Below are positions 38,194 through 47,149 of a DNA stretch of 64,000 nt, in pieces; position 1 is the stretch's first letter; each line of letters begins with the position of its first letter. Origin of the DNA: Mycobacteroides chelonae (GTDB taxonomy: Bacteria > Actinomycetota > Actinomycetes > Mycobacteriales > Mycobacteriaceae); contig NZ_CP050145.1 in assembly GCF_016767715.1 (NCBI RefSeq), forward strand, positions 1,674,001 through 1,738,000, in the 5' to 3' direction. The position numbers were made by a program, and so were the translations under genes. The notes under the pieces are model-generated. The model was not told the origin of the DNA, did no database searches, and saw only the letters and a program-made list of their open reading frames with translations.

Positions 38194-39867
38194 GTGAGCC
38201 TGCGAACAGTGATGCCGAACTCGGGGCGACCCACACGCACGGCGGCAACGCCACGGCTAACCCGGCGAGATGACCAGATATTCGGCGGTTACCGCGAACT
38301 GGTGTCCGAGAAGGGTGCTTACGCCAAGGCCTTCGACGAGATGTTCGACGCCGATGGCAACGTGCGCGGGCCGTATAAGGGGATCTACGCCGAGCTGGCG
38401 CCCACCGATGCCGCCGACCTTGCCGCGCGTGCCGACGCGCTGGGCAGAGCATTCATCGACCAGGGGATCACCTTCTCGCTGTCGGGGCAGGAACGCCCGT
38501 TTCCGCTGGACCTGGTGCCGCGCGTCATCGCCGCGGCCGAATGGTCACGGCTGGAGCGGGGCATCGCTCAGCGGGTCCGCGCACTGGAGATGTACCTGGC
38601 CGACATCTACGGCGATCAGGAGATCCTGCGAGACGGGGTGATCCCGCGCGCCCTGGTCACGTCCTGCGAGCACTTCCACCGCGAGGCCGCCGGAATCAAT
38701 CCGCCCAACGGGGTGCGTATCCACGTCGCGGGTATCGACCTGGTGCGCGACGCGCAAGGCACCTTCCGGGTACTCGAAGACAATCTGCGGTCCCCGTCCG
38801 GGGTGTCGTACGTGATGGAGAACCGTCGCACCATGGCGCGGGTCTTCCCGGACCTGTTCGCCACCCACCGGGTGCGCGCGGTGGACGACTACTCCTCACA
38901 TCTGCTGCGCGCCCTGCGTAAGTCGGCGGCCACCAATGAGGCGGACCCGACCGTGGTGGTTCTCACACCGGGTGTCGCGAACTCGGCCTATTTCGAGCAC
39001 TCCCTGCTGGCCCGCCAGATGGGAGTGGAGCTTGTCGAGGGACGCGACCTGTTCTGCCGCGACAACCAGGTCTACATGCGCACCACCGAGGGTGAGCGTC
39101 AGGTCGACGTCATCTACCGCCGCATCGACGACACCTTCCTGGACCCCATGCAGTTCCGTCCCGATTCGGTGCTCGGTGTCGCGGGTCTGCTCAACGCCGC
39201 ACGCGCTGGGAACGTCGTCATCTCCAGCGCCGTCGGCAATGGAGTGGGCGACGACAAGCTCGTCTACACCTACGTGCCGACCATCATCGAGTACTACCTC
39301 GGCGAGAAACCCATAGTCGCGAACGTGGATACCTACCGATGTTGGCTCGACGACGAGCGCGAGGAAGTGCTTGACCGCATCGACGCGCTCGTCATCAAGC
39401 CGGTGGAGGGGTCCGGCGGGTACGGCATCGTCTTCGGCCCCGACGCCACCGAGAAGGAACGCGCCGCGATCGCCAAGAAGATCAGAGCTGACCCGCGCGG
39501 CTGGGTGGCCCAGCCCGTGGTCCAGTTGTCCACGGTGCCCACAAAGGTCGGCGACCAACTGGTGCCGCGGCACGTGGACCTGCGCCCATTCGCGGTCAAT
39601 GACGGTGACGACGTCTGGGTGCTACCCGGTGGTCTCACCCGGGTGGCATTGCCGGAAGGCTCGCTGGTGGTCAACTCCAGTCAGGGTGGCGGCTCCAAGG
39701 ACACCTGGGTGCTGGCCTCGCGTGCTTCTGTCGCCGAGCGTGAGCTCTCGGGGGCCGAGGTGGTCCCGGAGCTGCCGAAGGCGGCGGAGGTGGAACAGGG
39801 GCCCGAGGCGGCCACCGCGGGTCTGCAGGTGCAACAGCAGCAACAACAACAGCAGGTGATGTCCTAA
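38194..39867 (+). CDS. Circularly permuted ATP-grasp type 2 protein
   Basis: A 557-aa protein of the circularly permuted ATP-grasp family (Rv2411c position). Segments include DQIFGGYRELVSEKGAYAKAFDEMF at the start (numbering from about residue 26), VLEDNLRSPSGVSYVMENR, and IKPVEGSGGYGIVFG. With the following alpha-E and transglutaminase-like genes it forms a conserved set predicted to make or modify a peptide-type product. The C terminus is a Gln tract (eight Q, 39832-39855) from mixed CAA/CAG codons. GTG 38194 is chosen; ATG 38212 is possible and 38113 is less likely. Confidence 0.85.
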   Translation: MSLRTVMPNSGRPTRTAATPRLTRRDDQIFGGYRELVSEKGAYAKAFDEMFDADGNVRGPYKGIYAELAPTDAADLAARADALGRAFIDQGITFSLSGQERPFPLDLVPRVIAAAEWSRLERGIAQRVRALEMYLADIYGDQEILRDGVIPRALVTSCEHFHREAAGINPPNGVRIHVAGIDLVRDAQGTFRVLEDNLRSPSGVSYVMENRRTMARVFPDLFATHRVRAVDDYSSHLLRALRKSAATNEADPTVVVLTPGVANSAYFEHSLLARQMGVELVEGRDLFCRDNQVYMRTTEGERQVDVIYRRIDDTFLDPMQFRPDSVLGVAGLLNAARAGNVVISSAVGNGVGDDKLVYTYVPTIIEYYLGEKPIVANVDTYRCWLDDEREEVLDRIDALVIKPVEGSGGYGIVFGPDATEKERAAIAKKIRADPRGWVAQPVVQLSTVPTKVGDQLVPRHVDLRPFAVNDGDDVWVLPGGLTRVALPEGSLVVNSSQGGGSKDTWVLASRASVAERELSGAEVVPELPKAAEVEQGPEAATAGLQVQQQQQQQQVMS

Positions 39868-40844
39868 TGCTGGCGCGAAACGCGGAGTCGCTCTACTGGA
39901 TTGGCCGATACGTCGAGCGTGCCGATGACACCGCGCGCATCCTCGATGTCACGGTGCACCAGCTGCTCGAGGATGCCAGCGTGGATCCCGATCATGCCTC
40001 CCGCGTGCTGCTGCGCGTGCTGGGCATCGACGCGCCGGACACCGTGCTCGATGTGTGGTCACTCACCGAGCTGGTCGCGTTCAGCAGGGGAGTGCAGGGT
40101 GGGTCGATCGTCGACTCCATCTCCGAGGCGCGTGAAAATGCGCGCGGCGCACGGGAAGTGACGTCCACCGAGATGTGGGAGTGCCTCAACACCACCTACA
40201 ACGCGCTGGCCGATCGCGAGCGCGCCGCCCGCAGACTCGGACCCCACGAGTTCTTCACCTACGTGGAGGGGCGCGCCGCGCAATTCGCGGGGCTCGCCGA
40301 CTCCACACTCAGCCGTGACGACGGGTACCGATTCCTGGTGCTGGGCCGGTCCATCGAGCGGGTGGATATGACGGTGCGGCTGCTGCTGTCCCGTGTTGGT
40401 GACCGTGCGTCCTCACCCGCCTGGGTCACGCTGTTGCGTAGCGCGGGCGCGCACGACACCTACCTGCGCACCTATCGCGGGGTCCTGGACGCGAGCCGGG
40501 TCGTCGAGTTCATGCTGCTGGACCGGCTGTTCCCGCGCTCGGTGTTCCACTCGCTGCGCCAGGCCGAGCTGAGCCTGGAGGAGCTGGATCACCAGCCGCA
40601 CAGCCGAGTCGGTGCGCGTGCCGAGGCGCAGCGGTTGCTGGGGCGGGCCCGCAGTGAGTTGGAGTTCATGCGTCCCGGAGTGCTGCTGGAGGATCTGCCG
40701 ACACGACTGGCCGGCCTGCAACAGACCTGCCGGGAACTGGGTGAGGCGGTGGCGCTGCAGTACTTCCACGCCGCGCCGTGGGTGGCGTGGACCGATGCCG
40801 GTGGCCGCCACGATGTGGATCCCATTGAAGAAGGCGAGATCTGA
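39867..40844 (+). CDS. Alpha-E domain protein
   Basis: A 325-aa helical protein of the alpha-E family: MLARNAESLYWIGRYVERAD, then SIERVDMTVRLLLSRV. Always found beside circularly permuted ATP-grasp proteins; molecular function unknown. Its ATG overlaps the ATP-grasp stop by one base (TAATG), so the two are translationally coupled. Corresponds to Rv2410c. Confidence 0.88.
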   Translation: MLARNAESLYWIGRYVERADDTARILDVTVHQLLEDASVDPDHASRVLLRVLGIDAPDTVLDVWSLTELVAFSRGVQGGSIVDSISEARENARGAREVTSTEMWECLNTTYNALADRERAARRLGPHEFFTYVEGRAAQFAGLADSTLSRDDGYRFLVLGRSIERVDMTVRLLLSRVGDRASSPAWVTLLRSAGAHDTYLRTYRGVLDASRVVEFMLLDRLFPRSVFHSLRQAELSLEELDHQPHSRVGARAEAQRLLGRARSELEFMRPGVLLEDLPTRLAGLQQTCRELGEAVALQYFHAAPWVAWTDAGGRHDVDPIEEGEI

Positions 40845-40846
40845 CG

Positions 40847-40900
40847 ATGTGGCCCCCACCCGCGGGAGGTACCCCCAACGTGCGCGAAGAGGAGAAGTAG
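40847..40900 (+). CDS. Possible 17-codon bridging mini-ORF / intergenic motif
   Basis: ATG 40847 opens 17 codons (MWPPPAGGTPNVREEEK) that stop directly before the ATG of the transglutaminase gene. The DNA contains cccgcgggaggtaccccc (40859-40876), which resembles a GGGGGTACCTCCCGC-type motif I have seen repeatedly between mycobacterial genes, so this may be a degraded dispersed element rather than a gene. A good ribosome-binding site (gaagaggagaag) for the next gene lies inside it. Confidence 0.25.
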   Translation: MWPPPAGGTPNVREEEK

Positions 40901-41740
40901 ATGTGGCGCTTGCGAGTCGTCCACGCCACCGGTTACGCCTACAAGACGCCGGTGACCGCCTCCTACAACGAGGCGCGGCTGACACCGCGCAGTGACGGTC
41001 GCCAGAACGTCATTCTCAATCGCGTGGAGACGGTGCCGGCCACCCGCTCGTATCGGTACGTCGACTACTGGGGTACCGCCGTCACGACATTCGACCTGCA
41101 CGCACCCCATACCGAACTGGAGGTGACAGGTCTGTCGGTGGTGGAGACCGATGTCGCGGAGAAGCCGGAGGAAACGGTGAGCTGGGATGACATCCACGCC
41201 GACGCCGTCATCGACCGATTCGACGAGTATCTGTCGCCCAGCGCGTACGTCCCACACAGCAAGAAGGTGCAGTCGGTGGGCAAGCGGATCGCCAAGGATG
41301 CCAGTCCCGCCGAGGCCATTGTCGCGGCATCGAAATGGGTGCACTCGGAGCTCGACTACGTGCCCGGAACCACCGGTGTACATTCGTCGGCGCTGGATGC
41401 GTTGCGTGAGAGAAAAGGTGTATGCCAGGACTACGCGCACCTGACCTTGGTCCTGCTGCGCAGCATGGGGATCCCGGCGCGCTACGTCTCGGGATACCTG
41501 CACCCCAAGGGCGACGCGGCGGTGGGCGAGACGGTGGACGGACAGAGCCACGCCTGGATCCAGGGCTGGGCCGGCGCGTGGTGGGATTACGACCCCACCA
41601 ATGACAGCGAGATCAACGAGCAGTACATCACCGTGGGCGTCGGCCGGGACTACTCGGACGTCAGCCCCCTCAAGGGCATCTACTCGGGGGGTGGCTCGAC
41701 CGATTTGGACGTCGTGGTCGAAGTCACACGACTCGCCTAA
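40901..41740 (+). CDS. Transglutaminase-like cysteine protease-fold protein
   Basis: A 279-aa protein with an N-terminal bacterial transglutaminase-associated beta region (MWRLRVVHATGYAYKTPV) and a transglutaminase core. The catalytic triad is visible as Cys in GVCQDYAHL, His in SHAWIQGW and Asp in WWDYDPTND. Third gene of the ATP-grasp/alpha-E/transglutaminase set (Rv2409c); predicted to hydrolyse or form amide bonds in the set's product. Confidence 0.9.
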   Translation: MWRLRVVHATGYAYKTPVTASYNEARLTPRSDGRQNVILNRVETVPATRSYRYVDYWGTAVTTFDLHAPHTELEVTGLSVVETDVAEKPEETVSWDDIHADAVIDRFDEYLSPSAYVPHSKKVQSVGKRIAKDASPAEAIVAASKWVHSELDYVPGTTGVHSSALDALRERKGVCQDYAHLTLVLLRSMGIPARYVSGYLHPKGDAAVGETVDGQSHAWIQGWAGAWWDYDPTNDSEINEQYITVGVGRDYSDVSPLKGIYSGGGSTDLDVVVEVTRLA

Positions 41741-41761
41741 ACACCGCAGAAAAGCCAGTTA

Positions 41762-41793
41762 TTGCACAGGTGTCTGGCAAGAAGAGTAATAAT
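41762..41793 (+). promoter_or_regulatory. Candidate promoter of the TetR gene
   Basis: ttgcac (41762-41767) and taataat (41787-41793) with a 19-bp spacer in a short AT-richer stretch. Transcription would begin almost at ATG 41803, so the message may be leaderless. The spacer is slightly long. Confidence 0.4.
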
Positions 41794-41802
41794 GCGTAGA
41801 CC

Positions 41803-42450
41803 ATGGTGACCAAACAAGCTACCGGGCTATACGGCGGACGAACGGCAGACGAGCGCCGCGCGGAGCGGAGGCGACGCCTTCTTGAGGCGGGGCTCGAGGT
41901 GATGGCCAGCTCCGGCTGGGCTGCGACAACGGTTCGGGAGATCTGCAAGACCGCCGGACTGAACACCCGTTACTTCTACGAGTGCTTCGACGGCCTCGAC
42001 GAGCTACTGGTCGCCGTTTTCGACTGGATCATCGAGGACAGCATCGCCACCGCAGGGTCGGCGATGGCCGCTGCCGAGAAGGACTCACGCTCGCAGGTGC
42101 ATGCCGGTGTCGTGGGTGCGGTGACCGCACTGACCGCCGATCCCCGGCGCGCCCGCGTGATCGCCACCGAGGCGATGGGCAGCCAGCGGCTCACTCGTCG
42201 CCGCATGCGGTTGACGCACTACATGGCGTTGATGCTCGGTGCCGCGCGCGCCGAGTTCGATCCGGATGCCGACCCCAACTACACCGCTGTGCAGGCCGAA
42301 GCCCTGGCTGCCGGTGTCGCGGGCACCGTGCTGGCATGGCTCGACGGACGGCTGCGTCTTGAGCGTGAAGAACTGGCTGAGTACACCGCACAGTTCGTTG
42401 ACCAGGCCATGTTCACGCCGTTGCCGGTGCGCAACTCCGTAGAGCACTGA
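41803..42450 (+). CDS. TetR-family transcriptional regulator
   Basis: A 215-aa repressor-type protein: helix-turn-helix near residues 20-65 (RRRLLEAGLEVMASSGWAAT, TVREICKTAGLNTRYFYECF) and a helical ligand-binding C-terminal part. Target and ligand are unknown; the transglutaminase operon just upstream and its own promoter are candidates. Confidence 0.9.
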   Translation: MVTKQATGLYGGRTADERRAERRRRLLEAGLEVMASSGWAATTVREICKTAGLNTRYFYECFDGLDELLVAVFDWIIEDSIATAGSAMAAAEKDSRSQVHAGVVGAVTALTADPRRARVIATEAMGSQRLTRRRMRLTHYMALMLGAARAEFDPDADPNYTAVQAEALAAGVAGTVLAWLDGRLRLEREELAEYTAQFVDQAMFTPLPVRNSVEH

Positions 42451-42469
42451 GCTGCGCTGATCGGTTCGA

Positions 42470-43069
42470 TCAGCTCCAGGAGAAGTGCGTGCGCAGGCGC
42501 ATCGCAACGATGTTGAATCGCTCCACGTCCAAAATGGCGCCCTCGCGCCGGATTCCTTCTTCGGGAACATCGAGCACGCGATCCAGGCGCACCCAGCTGG
42601 GGCGACCGTCGTAATCCCAGCTGCCGCTGCCGAGCGCCACCCAGTCCGGGTCGGTGTCGTGGCGCTCCTGGCTCGAGAGCATCAGGCCCAATAGCACCGA
42701 GCCATCCCGTCCCACCACGAGCACCGGACGATCCTTGCCCTGTGACGGGTCATCCTCATAGACCACCCAGGTCCAGACGATTTCGCCGGGATCGGCGCGA
42801 CCGTCCAGGTCGGGCGTGTATTCGATGCGACGGGCCCGATGGGCCGTGGGCACGCTGCGGTTGGTGACCGGACGCCCGGGAATGGCGGTCTGCTGCTCTG
42901 TCTCCACGACGCCGATCGCTTCCAGCCCGCGCTGCAGCCCCCGCTGAACGAATTCCGACCCCTGTAGTTGCCGCAGCACCTTCGGGCCTTCGCGGAACAC
43001 GACTTGTTCAAGAGTGTCCACCGCGATCTTCCCGAGCTTCCGCCCGAGCGTCTGCCACTGTGACGCCAT
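42470..43069 (-). CDS. PemK/MazF-fold protein (Rv2405-like)
   Basis: A 199-aa protein. An N-terminal helical part (WQTLGRKLGKIAVDTLEQVV) precedes a PemK/MazF-like domain (GEIVWTWVVYEDDPSQGKDRPVLVVGRDG) and a C-terminal segment ending HFSWS. No antitoxin gene is adjacent and the size exceeds a MazF toxin, so it is probably not a classical toxin. It sits next to lepA, as Rv2405 does. Confidence 0.75.
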   Translation of the reverse strand: MASQWQTLGRKLGKIAVDTLEQVVFREGPKVLRQLQGSEFVQRGLQRGLEAIGVVETEQQTAIPGRPVTNRSVPTAHRARRIEYTPDLDGRADPGEIVWTWVVYEDDPSQGKDRPVLVVGRDGSVLLGLMLSSQERHDTDPDWVALGSGSWDYDGRPSWVRLDRVLDVPEEGIRREGAILDVERFNIVAMRLRTHFSWS

Positions 43070-43146
43070 GCTGCGAGCATACTGACCGGTAGTCCCTCAC
43101 GACGTGTGTGTCAGGAGCATGGCGCGCGGCATGGGAGCATGGTGCC

Positions 43147-45000
43147 GTGCCAAGTTTTGCCGACACGACGTTCACGGACCCGGCGCTTATCCGTAACTTC
43201 TGCATCATCGCCCATATCGACCACGGGAAGTCGACCCTGGCCGACCGGATGCTGCAGTTGACGGGCGTGGTCGATGAGCGGTCCATGCGTGCCCAGTATC
43301 TGGACCGCATGGATATCGAGCGTGAGCGCGGCATCACCATCAAGGCACAGAATGTGCGGCTGCCCTGGCAGCTCAAGGGCGAGAACGGGCCCGAGGACTA
43401 TGTCCTGCACCTCATCGATACCCCCGGGCACGTGGACTTCACCTACGAGGTCTCGCGGGCGCTGGAGGCGTGCGAGGGCGCGGTGCTGCTCGTGGACGCC
43501 GCGCAGGGCATCGAGGCGCAGACGCTGGCCAACCTGTACCTGGCACTGGACAAGGACCTGACCATCATTCCGGTCCTCAACAAGATTGACTTGCCCGCGG
43601 CCGACCCCGAGCGCTACTCCGAGGAGATCGCGCACATCATCGGCTGCGAGCCCTCCGATGTGCTGCGGGTCTCCGGCAAGACCGGCGAGGGCGTCGAGGC
43701 ACTGCTGAACGAGGTGGTGCGGCTCATTCCTGCGCCACAGGGTGATCCGGATGCTCCGGCGCGCGCGATGATCTTCGACTCGGTGTACGACATCTACCGG
43801 GGCGTCGTCACCTACGTCCGCGTCGTCGACGGCAAGATCACCCCGCGCGAGAAGATCGCGATGATGTCAACGGGCGCCACCCATGAGCTGCTGGAGGTGG
43901 GCATCGTCTCACCCGACCCCAAACCCTCTGCGGGCCTTGGGGTGGGCGAGGTGGGCTACCTGATCACCGGCGTGAAGGACGTGCGCCAATCCAAGGTCGG
44001 TGACACCGTCACCTCTGCGCGCAAGGGTGCGACCGAACCGCTCACCGGTTATCGCGAACCGCGGCCGATGGTGTACTCCGGGTTGTATCCGGTGGACGGA
44101 TCCGACTACCCGAATCTTCGTGAGGCGCTGGACAAGCTGCAGCTCAACGACGCGGCGCTCACCTATGAGCCGGAGACGTCGGTGGCGCTGGGCTTCGGAT
44201 TCCGTTGCGGCTTCCTGGGATTGCTCCACATGGAGATCACCCGTGAGCGGCTGGAACGTGAGTTCAACCTCGACCTGATCTCGACCGCACCCAACGTGGT
44301 GTACCGCGTGGTCAAGGAGGACGGCACCGAAATGATGGTGACCAACCCGTCCATCTGGCCCGAGGGCAAGATCCGTTCGGTGTTCGAGCCCGTCGTCAAG
44401 ACGACTGTCATCGCACCGAGCGAGTTTATCGGTTCGATCATGGAGCTGTGCCAGTCACGACGCGGTGAACTCGGCGGCATGGATTACCTCTCGCCGGAGC
44501 GTGTCGAGCTGCGTTACACAATGCCGTTGGGCGAGATCATCTTCGACTTCTTCGACTCGCTGAAATCGCGCACTCGCGGCTACGCCAGCCTGGACTACGA
44601 AGAGGCCGGCGAGCAGGAAGCCGACCTGGTCAAGGTCGACATCCTGCTGCAGGGTGAGGCGGTCGACGCGTTCAGTGCCATCGTGCACAAGGACGGCGCC
44701 TCGGCGTACGGCAACAAGATGACCGTCAAGCTCAAGGAGCTCATTCCGCGCCAGCAGTTCGAAGTGCCGGTGCAAGCCGCTGTTGGCTCGAGAATCATTG
44801 CGCGTGAGAACATTCGGGCCATCCGTAAGGACGTGCTCTCCAAGTGCTACGGCGGTGACATCACCCGTAAGCGCAAGCTGCTGGAGAAGCAGAAGGAGGG
44901 CAAGAAGCGCATGAAGACCATCGGACGGGTCGAGGTGCCGCAGGAGGCCTTCGTGGCGGCGCTGTCCACCGAGTCCACGGCGGACAAACCGAAGAAGTAG
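43147..45000 (+). CDS. lepA: Elongation factor 4 (LepA)
   Basis: A 617-aa translational GTPase that acts on paused or mistranslocated ribosomes. The G domain has [22 protein letters not shown] and NKIDLP; the C-terminal LepA-specific domain ends [20 protein letters not shown] and [14 protein letters not shown] 43147 gives the usual N terminus close to [15 protein letters not shown]; an in-frame ATG at 43108 would add 13 residues. Confidence 0.96.
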   Translation: MPSFADTTFTDPALIRNFCIIAHIDHGKSTLADRMLQLTGVVDERSMRAQYLDRMDIERERGITIKAQNVRLPWQLKGENGPEDYVLHLIDTPGHVDFTYEVSRALEACEGAVLLVDAAQGIEAQTLANLYLALDKDLTIIPVLNKIDLPAADPERYSEEIAHIIGCEPSDVLRVSGKTGEGVEALLNEVVRLIPAPQGDPDAPARAMIFDSVYDIYRGVVTYVRVVDGKITPREKIAMMSTGATHELLEVGIVSPDPKPSAGLGVGEVGYLITGVKDVRQSKVGDTVTSARKGATEPLTGYREPRPMVYSGLYPVDGSDYPNLREALDKLQLNDAALTYEPETSVALGFGFRCGFLGLLHMEITRERLEREFNLDLISTAPNVVYRVVKEDGTEMMVTNPSIWPEGKIRSVFEPVVKTTVIAPSEFIGSIMELCQSRRGELGGMDYLSPERVELRYTMPLGEIIFDFFDSLKSRTRGYASLDYEEAGEQEADLVKVDILLQGEAVDAFSAIVHKDGASAYGNKMTVKLKELIPRQQFEVPVQAAVGSRIIARENIRAIRKDVLSKCYGGDITRKRKLLEKQKEGKKRMKTIGRVEVPQEAFVAALSTESTADKPKK

Positions 45001-45040
45001 TCCTGGCGCAGGCTTCTCGCGGAGGGTGACCCAACCTCGC

Positions 45041-45096
45041 CGAGTGTGCGAATAGTGTCGATATTTCCGTGAATTTCGACCGTATCGGCACACTCG
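45041..45096. repeat. Palindromic intergenic element, copy 2
   Basis: Arms cgagtgtgc (45041-45049) and gcacactcg (45088-45096). It has the same 56-bp length as the core of copy 1 at 10046-10101, the same ends, and a partly conserved centre (TGAATTTCGAC here, TGAAATCTCGAC there). It starts 41 bases after the lepA stop and ends 4 bases before the stop of the convergent DUF899 gene, so again it lies at gene ends. Confidence 0.85.
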
Positions 45097-45099
45097 GGC

Positions 45100-45864
45100 T
45101 CAGTGCTCGCAGTCCTGACTCGGCATCCCGACGACGGCCCCGCCCTGCGGCCAGCCCGCGGGCGATTCCTCCCACGGCTCCTGACGCCCATACGGTGTCA
45201 GGTCCAAGAACGGATACCCGACCGCGGAATGATCCAGCCCGCGCGCGAAGGCCGAATAGGTGTGAAATACCTCGGCTCCACGGCGCAGGAAGACACTGGC
45301 GCCGGGCCAATCCCCGCGCAGGTCTTCCTCGCTGAATCCGTCGGCGTGTAACTCCTCGAGCGACTTGTAGTTGTACTCGATCGGCGCGCGCGACGGGTCG
45401 AGCGTGACGTGGAAGTCGTAGCTGAAATCGCCGTCGTTGGTGGAGTACCACGGGAACGTCCACCCGTGTTCGTCGCGGTAACGGGCGATGCTGGCATACG
45501 GCGCACGGGACACGCAGGCGAAGGTGACGCCCTTGTCGGTCAACAACGCGCGATCTCGTTCGGTGAACGTCATATCGGCCGCGCCGGTGCAGCTGGGGCA
45601 TCCGCGGTCGGCGGCGTCGATCCACATGAAATGGTGGATGTACAGGGTGTGACGGCCCTCGAACATGTCCAGCAGCCGCACCGGCCCGTCAGGGCCTTCG
45701 AAGAGGTAGTCCTTCTCGACTTTCACCATGGGAAGGCGTCGGCGTTCGGCATTGACGGCATCGCGCAGATGGGTGACCTCGCGCTCGCGGGCCAGCAGTT
45801 GCTTGCGGGCCGTCAGCCATTCCTCGCGGGTGACGGCGGTGGGATAGGCGGATGAGGTTGTCAT
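45100..45864 (-). CDS. DUF899 thioredoxin-like protein
   Basis: A 254-aa protein of the DUF899 family. The N-terminal REEWLTARKQLLAREREVTHLRD-type helix (about residues 13-35) leads into a thioredoxin-like fold (YLFEGPDGPVRLLDMFEG; HHFMWIDAADRGCPSCTGAA). CPSC gives a CxxC pair in the expected region. Function unknown; a redox role is plausible. It is divergent from the nitronate monooxygenase gene. Confidence 0.87.
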   Translation of the reverse strand: MTTSSAYPTAVTREEWLTARKQLLAREREVTHLRDAVNAERRRLPMVKVEKDYLFEGPDGPVRLLDMFEGRHTLYIHHFMWIDAADRGCPSCTGAADMTFTERDRALLTDKGVTFACVSRAPYASIARYRDEHGWTFPWYSTNDGDFSYDFHVTLDPSRAPIEYNYKSLEELHADGFSEEDLRGDWPGASVFLRRGAEVFHTYSAFARGLDHSAVGYPFLDLTPYGRQEPWEESPAGWPQGGAVVGMPSQDCEH

Positions 45865-45919
45865 ACCGATACCGACCCACCCCGGCCGGAAAACTCATCG
45901 CGTCGATACGCTGAGCGGC

Positions 45920-46930
45920 ATGAGTACCGTGCTTGCCGGGCTTCGTCTTCCAGTCGTCGGCGCCCCGATGGCCGGCGGTATCACCGTTCCCGCGGTGGCG
46001 CGCGGGGTGAGTGCGGCCGGCGGTTTCGGTCTGTTGCCTGCGGGGTACCGCAGCGTCGAGCAGCTGGACCAGGACCGCGAGGCGATGGGCGGTCTTCCCT
46101 TCGGTTTCAACGTCTTCGTTCCCACGCCAGACCTCGGGGCCGACCTGGGTGAGTACCTGGACAAGCTGAAGATCTGGGCCGACAAACTCGAGGTGGCTCC
46201 GGGCGATCCGGTCTGGCACGACGACGCGTATGCCGACAAGATCGAGTATCTGGTGGCCAATCCTGTCCCGGTGGTGTCGTTCACGTTTGGCGTGCCGTCC
46301 GCGCAGGACGCGCACCGGCTGCGCGAGGCCGGATCCGAGGTGTGGATCACCGTCACCAGTGCCGTCGAGGCCACGATCGCCGAAGGCATCGGTGCCGACG
46401 CGCTGGTTGTCCAGGGCCCCGAGGCCGGCGGTCACCGCAGCAGTTTCGATGCCGGTGCCCCCGAAGAACCGCTGGCCGATCTGATCGCGAACGTGCGGGC
46501 GGTCACCGCGTTACCGCTGGTGGCAGCGGGCGGAATCATGGACGGCGCCGACATCGCCCGGGTACTCGCCGCGGGAGCCTCGGCCGCCCAGTTGGGCACC
46601 GCGCTGGTGGTCACCGACGAGTCGGGTGCCAAACAGGTCTACAAAGACGCCCTGCTGCAACCGGCCGAAACGGTGGTGACGCGGGTCTTCTCGGGCCGCC
46701 CGGCGCGAAGCATCTCGAATGCGTTCCAGCGGGATATGGAATCGGTTGCCCCGGTGAGCTTCCCGGCGCTGAACTCGGCGACCAAGGAGCTGCGGGCAAG
46801 CGGAGATCCGGACGTGATGTCGCTGTGGGCTGGCACCGAACATCATCGGGCCCGGGCCCTGCCGGTGGCGGAACTGATGTCGGTATTGGCCGGCGAACTG
46901 GACGCGGCACGGGGTCAGGAGACAGCATGA
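45920..46930 (+). CDS. Nitronate monooxygenase
   Basis: A 336-aa FMN enzyme with a TIM barrel, related to 2-nitropropane dioxygenase, that oxidises alkyl nitronates such as propionate 3-nitronate. GAPMAGGITVPAVARGVSAAG at the N terminus (residues 14-34), VQGPEAGGHRSSF, and the FMN phosphate-binding VAAGGIMDGADIARVLAAGA are typical. ATGA overlap with the next small gene. Confidence 0.87.
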   Translation: MSTVLAGLRLPVVGAPMAGGITVPAVARGVSAAGGFGLLPAGYRSVEQLDQDREAMGGLPFGFNVFVPTPDLGADLGEYLDKLKIWADKLEVAPGDPVWHDDAYADKIEYLVANPVPVVSFTFGVPSAQDAHRLREAGSEVWITVTSAVEATIAEGIGADALVVQGPEAGGHRSSFDAGAPEEPLADLIANVRAVTALPLVAAGGIMDGADIARVLAAGASAAQLGTALVVTDESGAKQVYKDALLQPAETVVTRVFSGRPARSISNAFQRDMESVAPVSFPALNSATKELRASGDPDVMSLWAGTEHHRARALPVAELMSVLAGELDAARGQETA

Positions 46931-47109
46931 AACCGACCACCCTGATCTGGACCGCACTTGTCGCCGCATGCCTGCTAGTCGGCATCGACCTGGTGATCTA
47001 CCTGGCAGGTCCGCGTAGCGGAGGGTCCACCGGTGTCCTTGTGTCGCTCTTGGTGTTCAACCTGCTGCTCTTCGGTGGACTCGGCATCTACCTGCTTCGC
47101 AGGCGCTAA
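46927..47109 (+). CDS. 60-aa two-TM protein
   Basis: Two hydrophobic helices (about residues 5-26 and 36-56), a short Gly/Ser turn and a basic C terminus (LRRR). The ATG overlaps the nitronate monooxygenase stop by 4 bases. No known family; an accessory role is conceivable only from coupling. Confidence 0.7.
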   Translation: MKPTTLIWTALVAACLLVGIDLVIYLAGPRSGGSTGVLVSLLVFNLLLFGGLGIYLLRRR

Positions 47110-47149
47110 TGAGCCGGGCGGGTAGCCAGATCGCACCTACGATGGTCGG

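Noticed and set aside
42470..43069. PemK/MazF toxin-antitoxin module
   Set aside because: The protein has an extra N-terminal domain and no antitoxin ORF beside it; the conserved position next to lepA suggests a housekeeping role.
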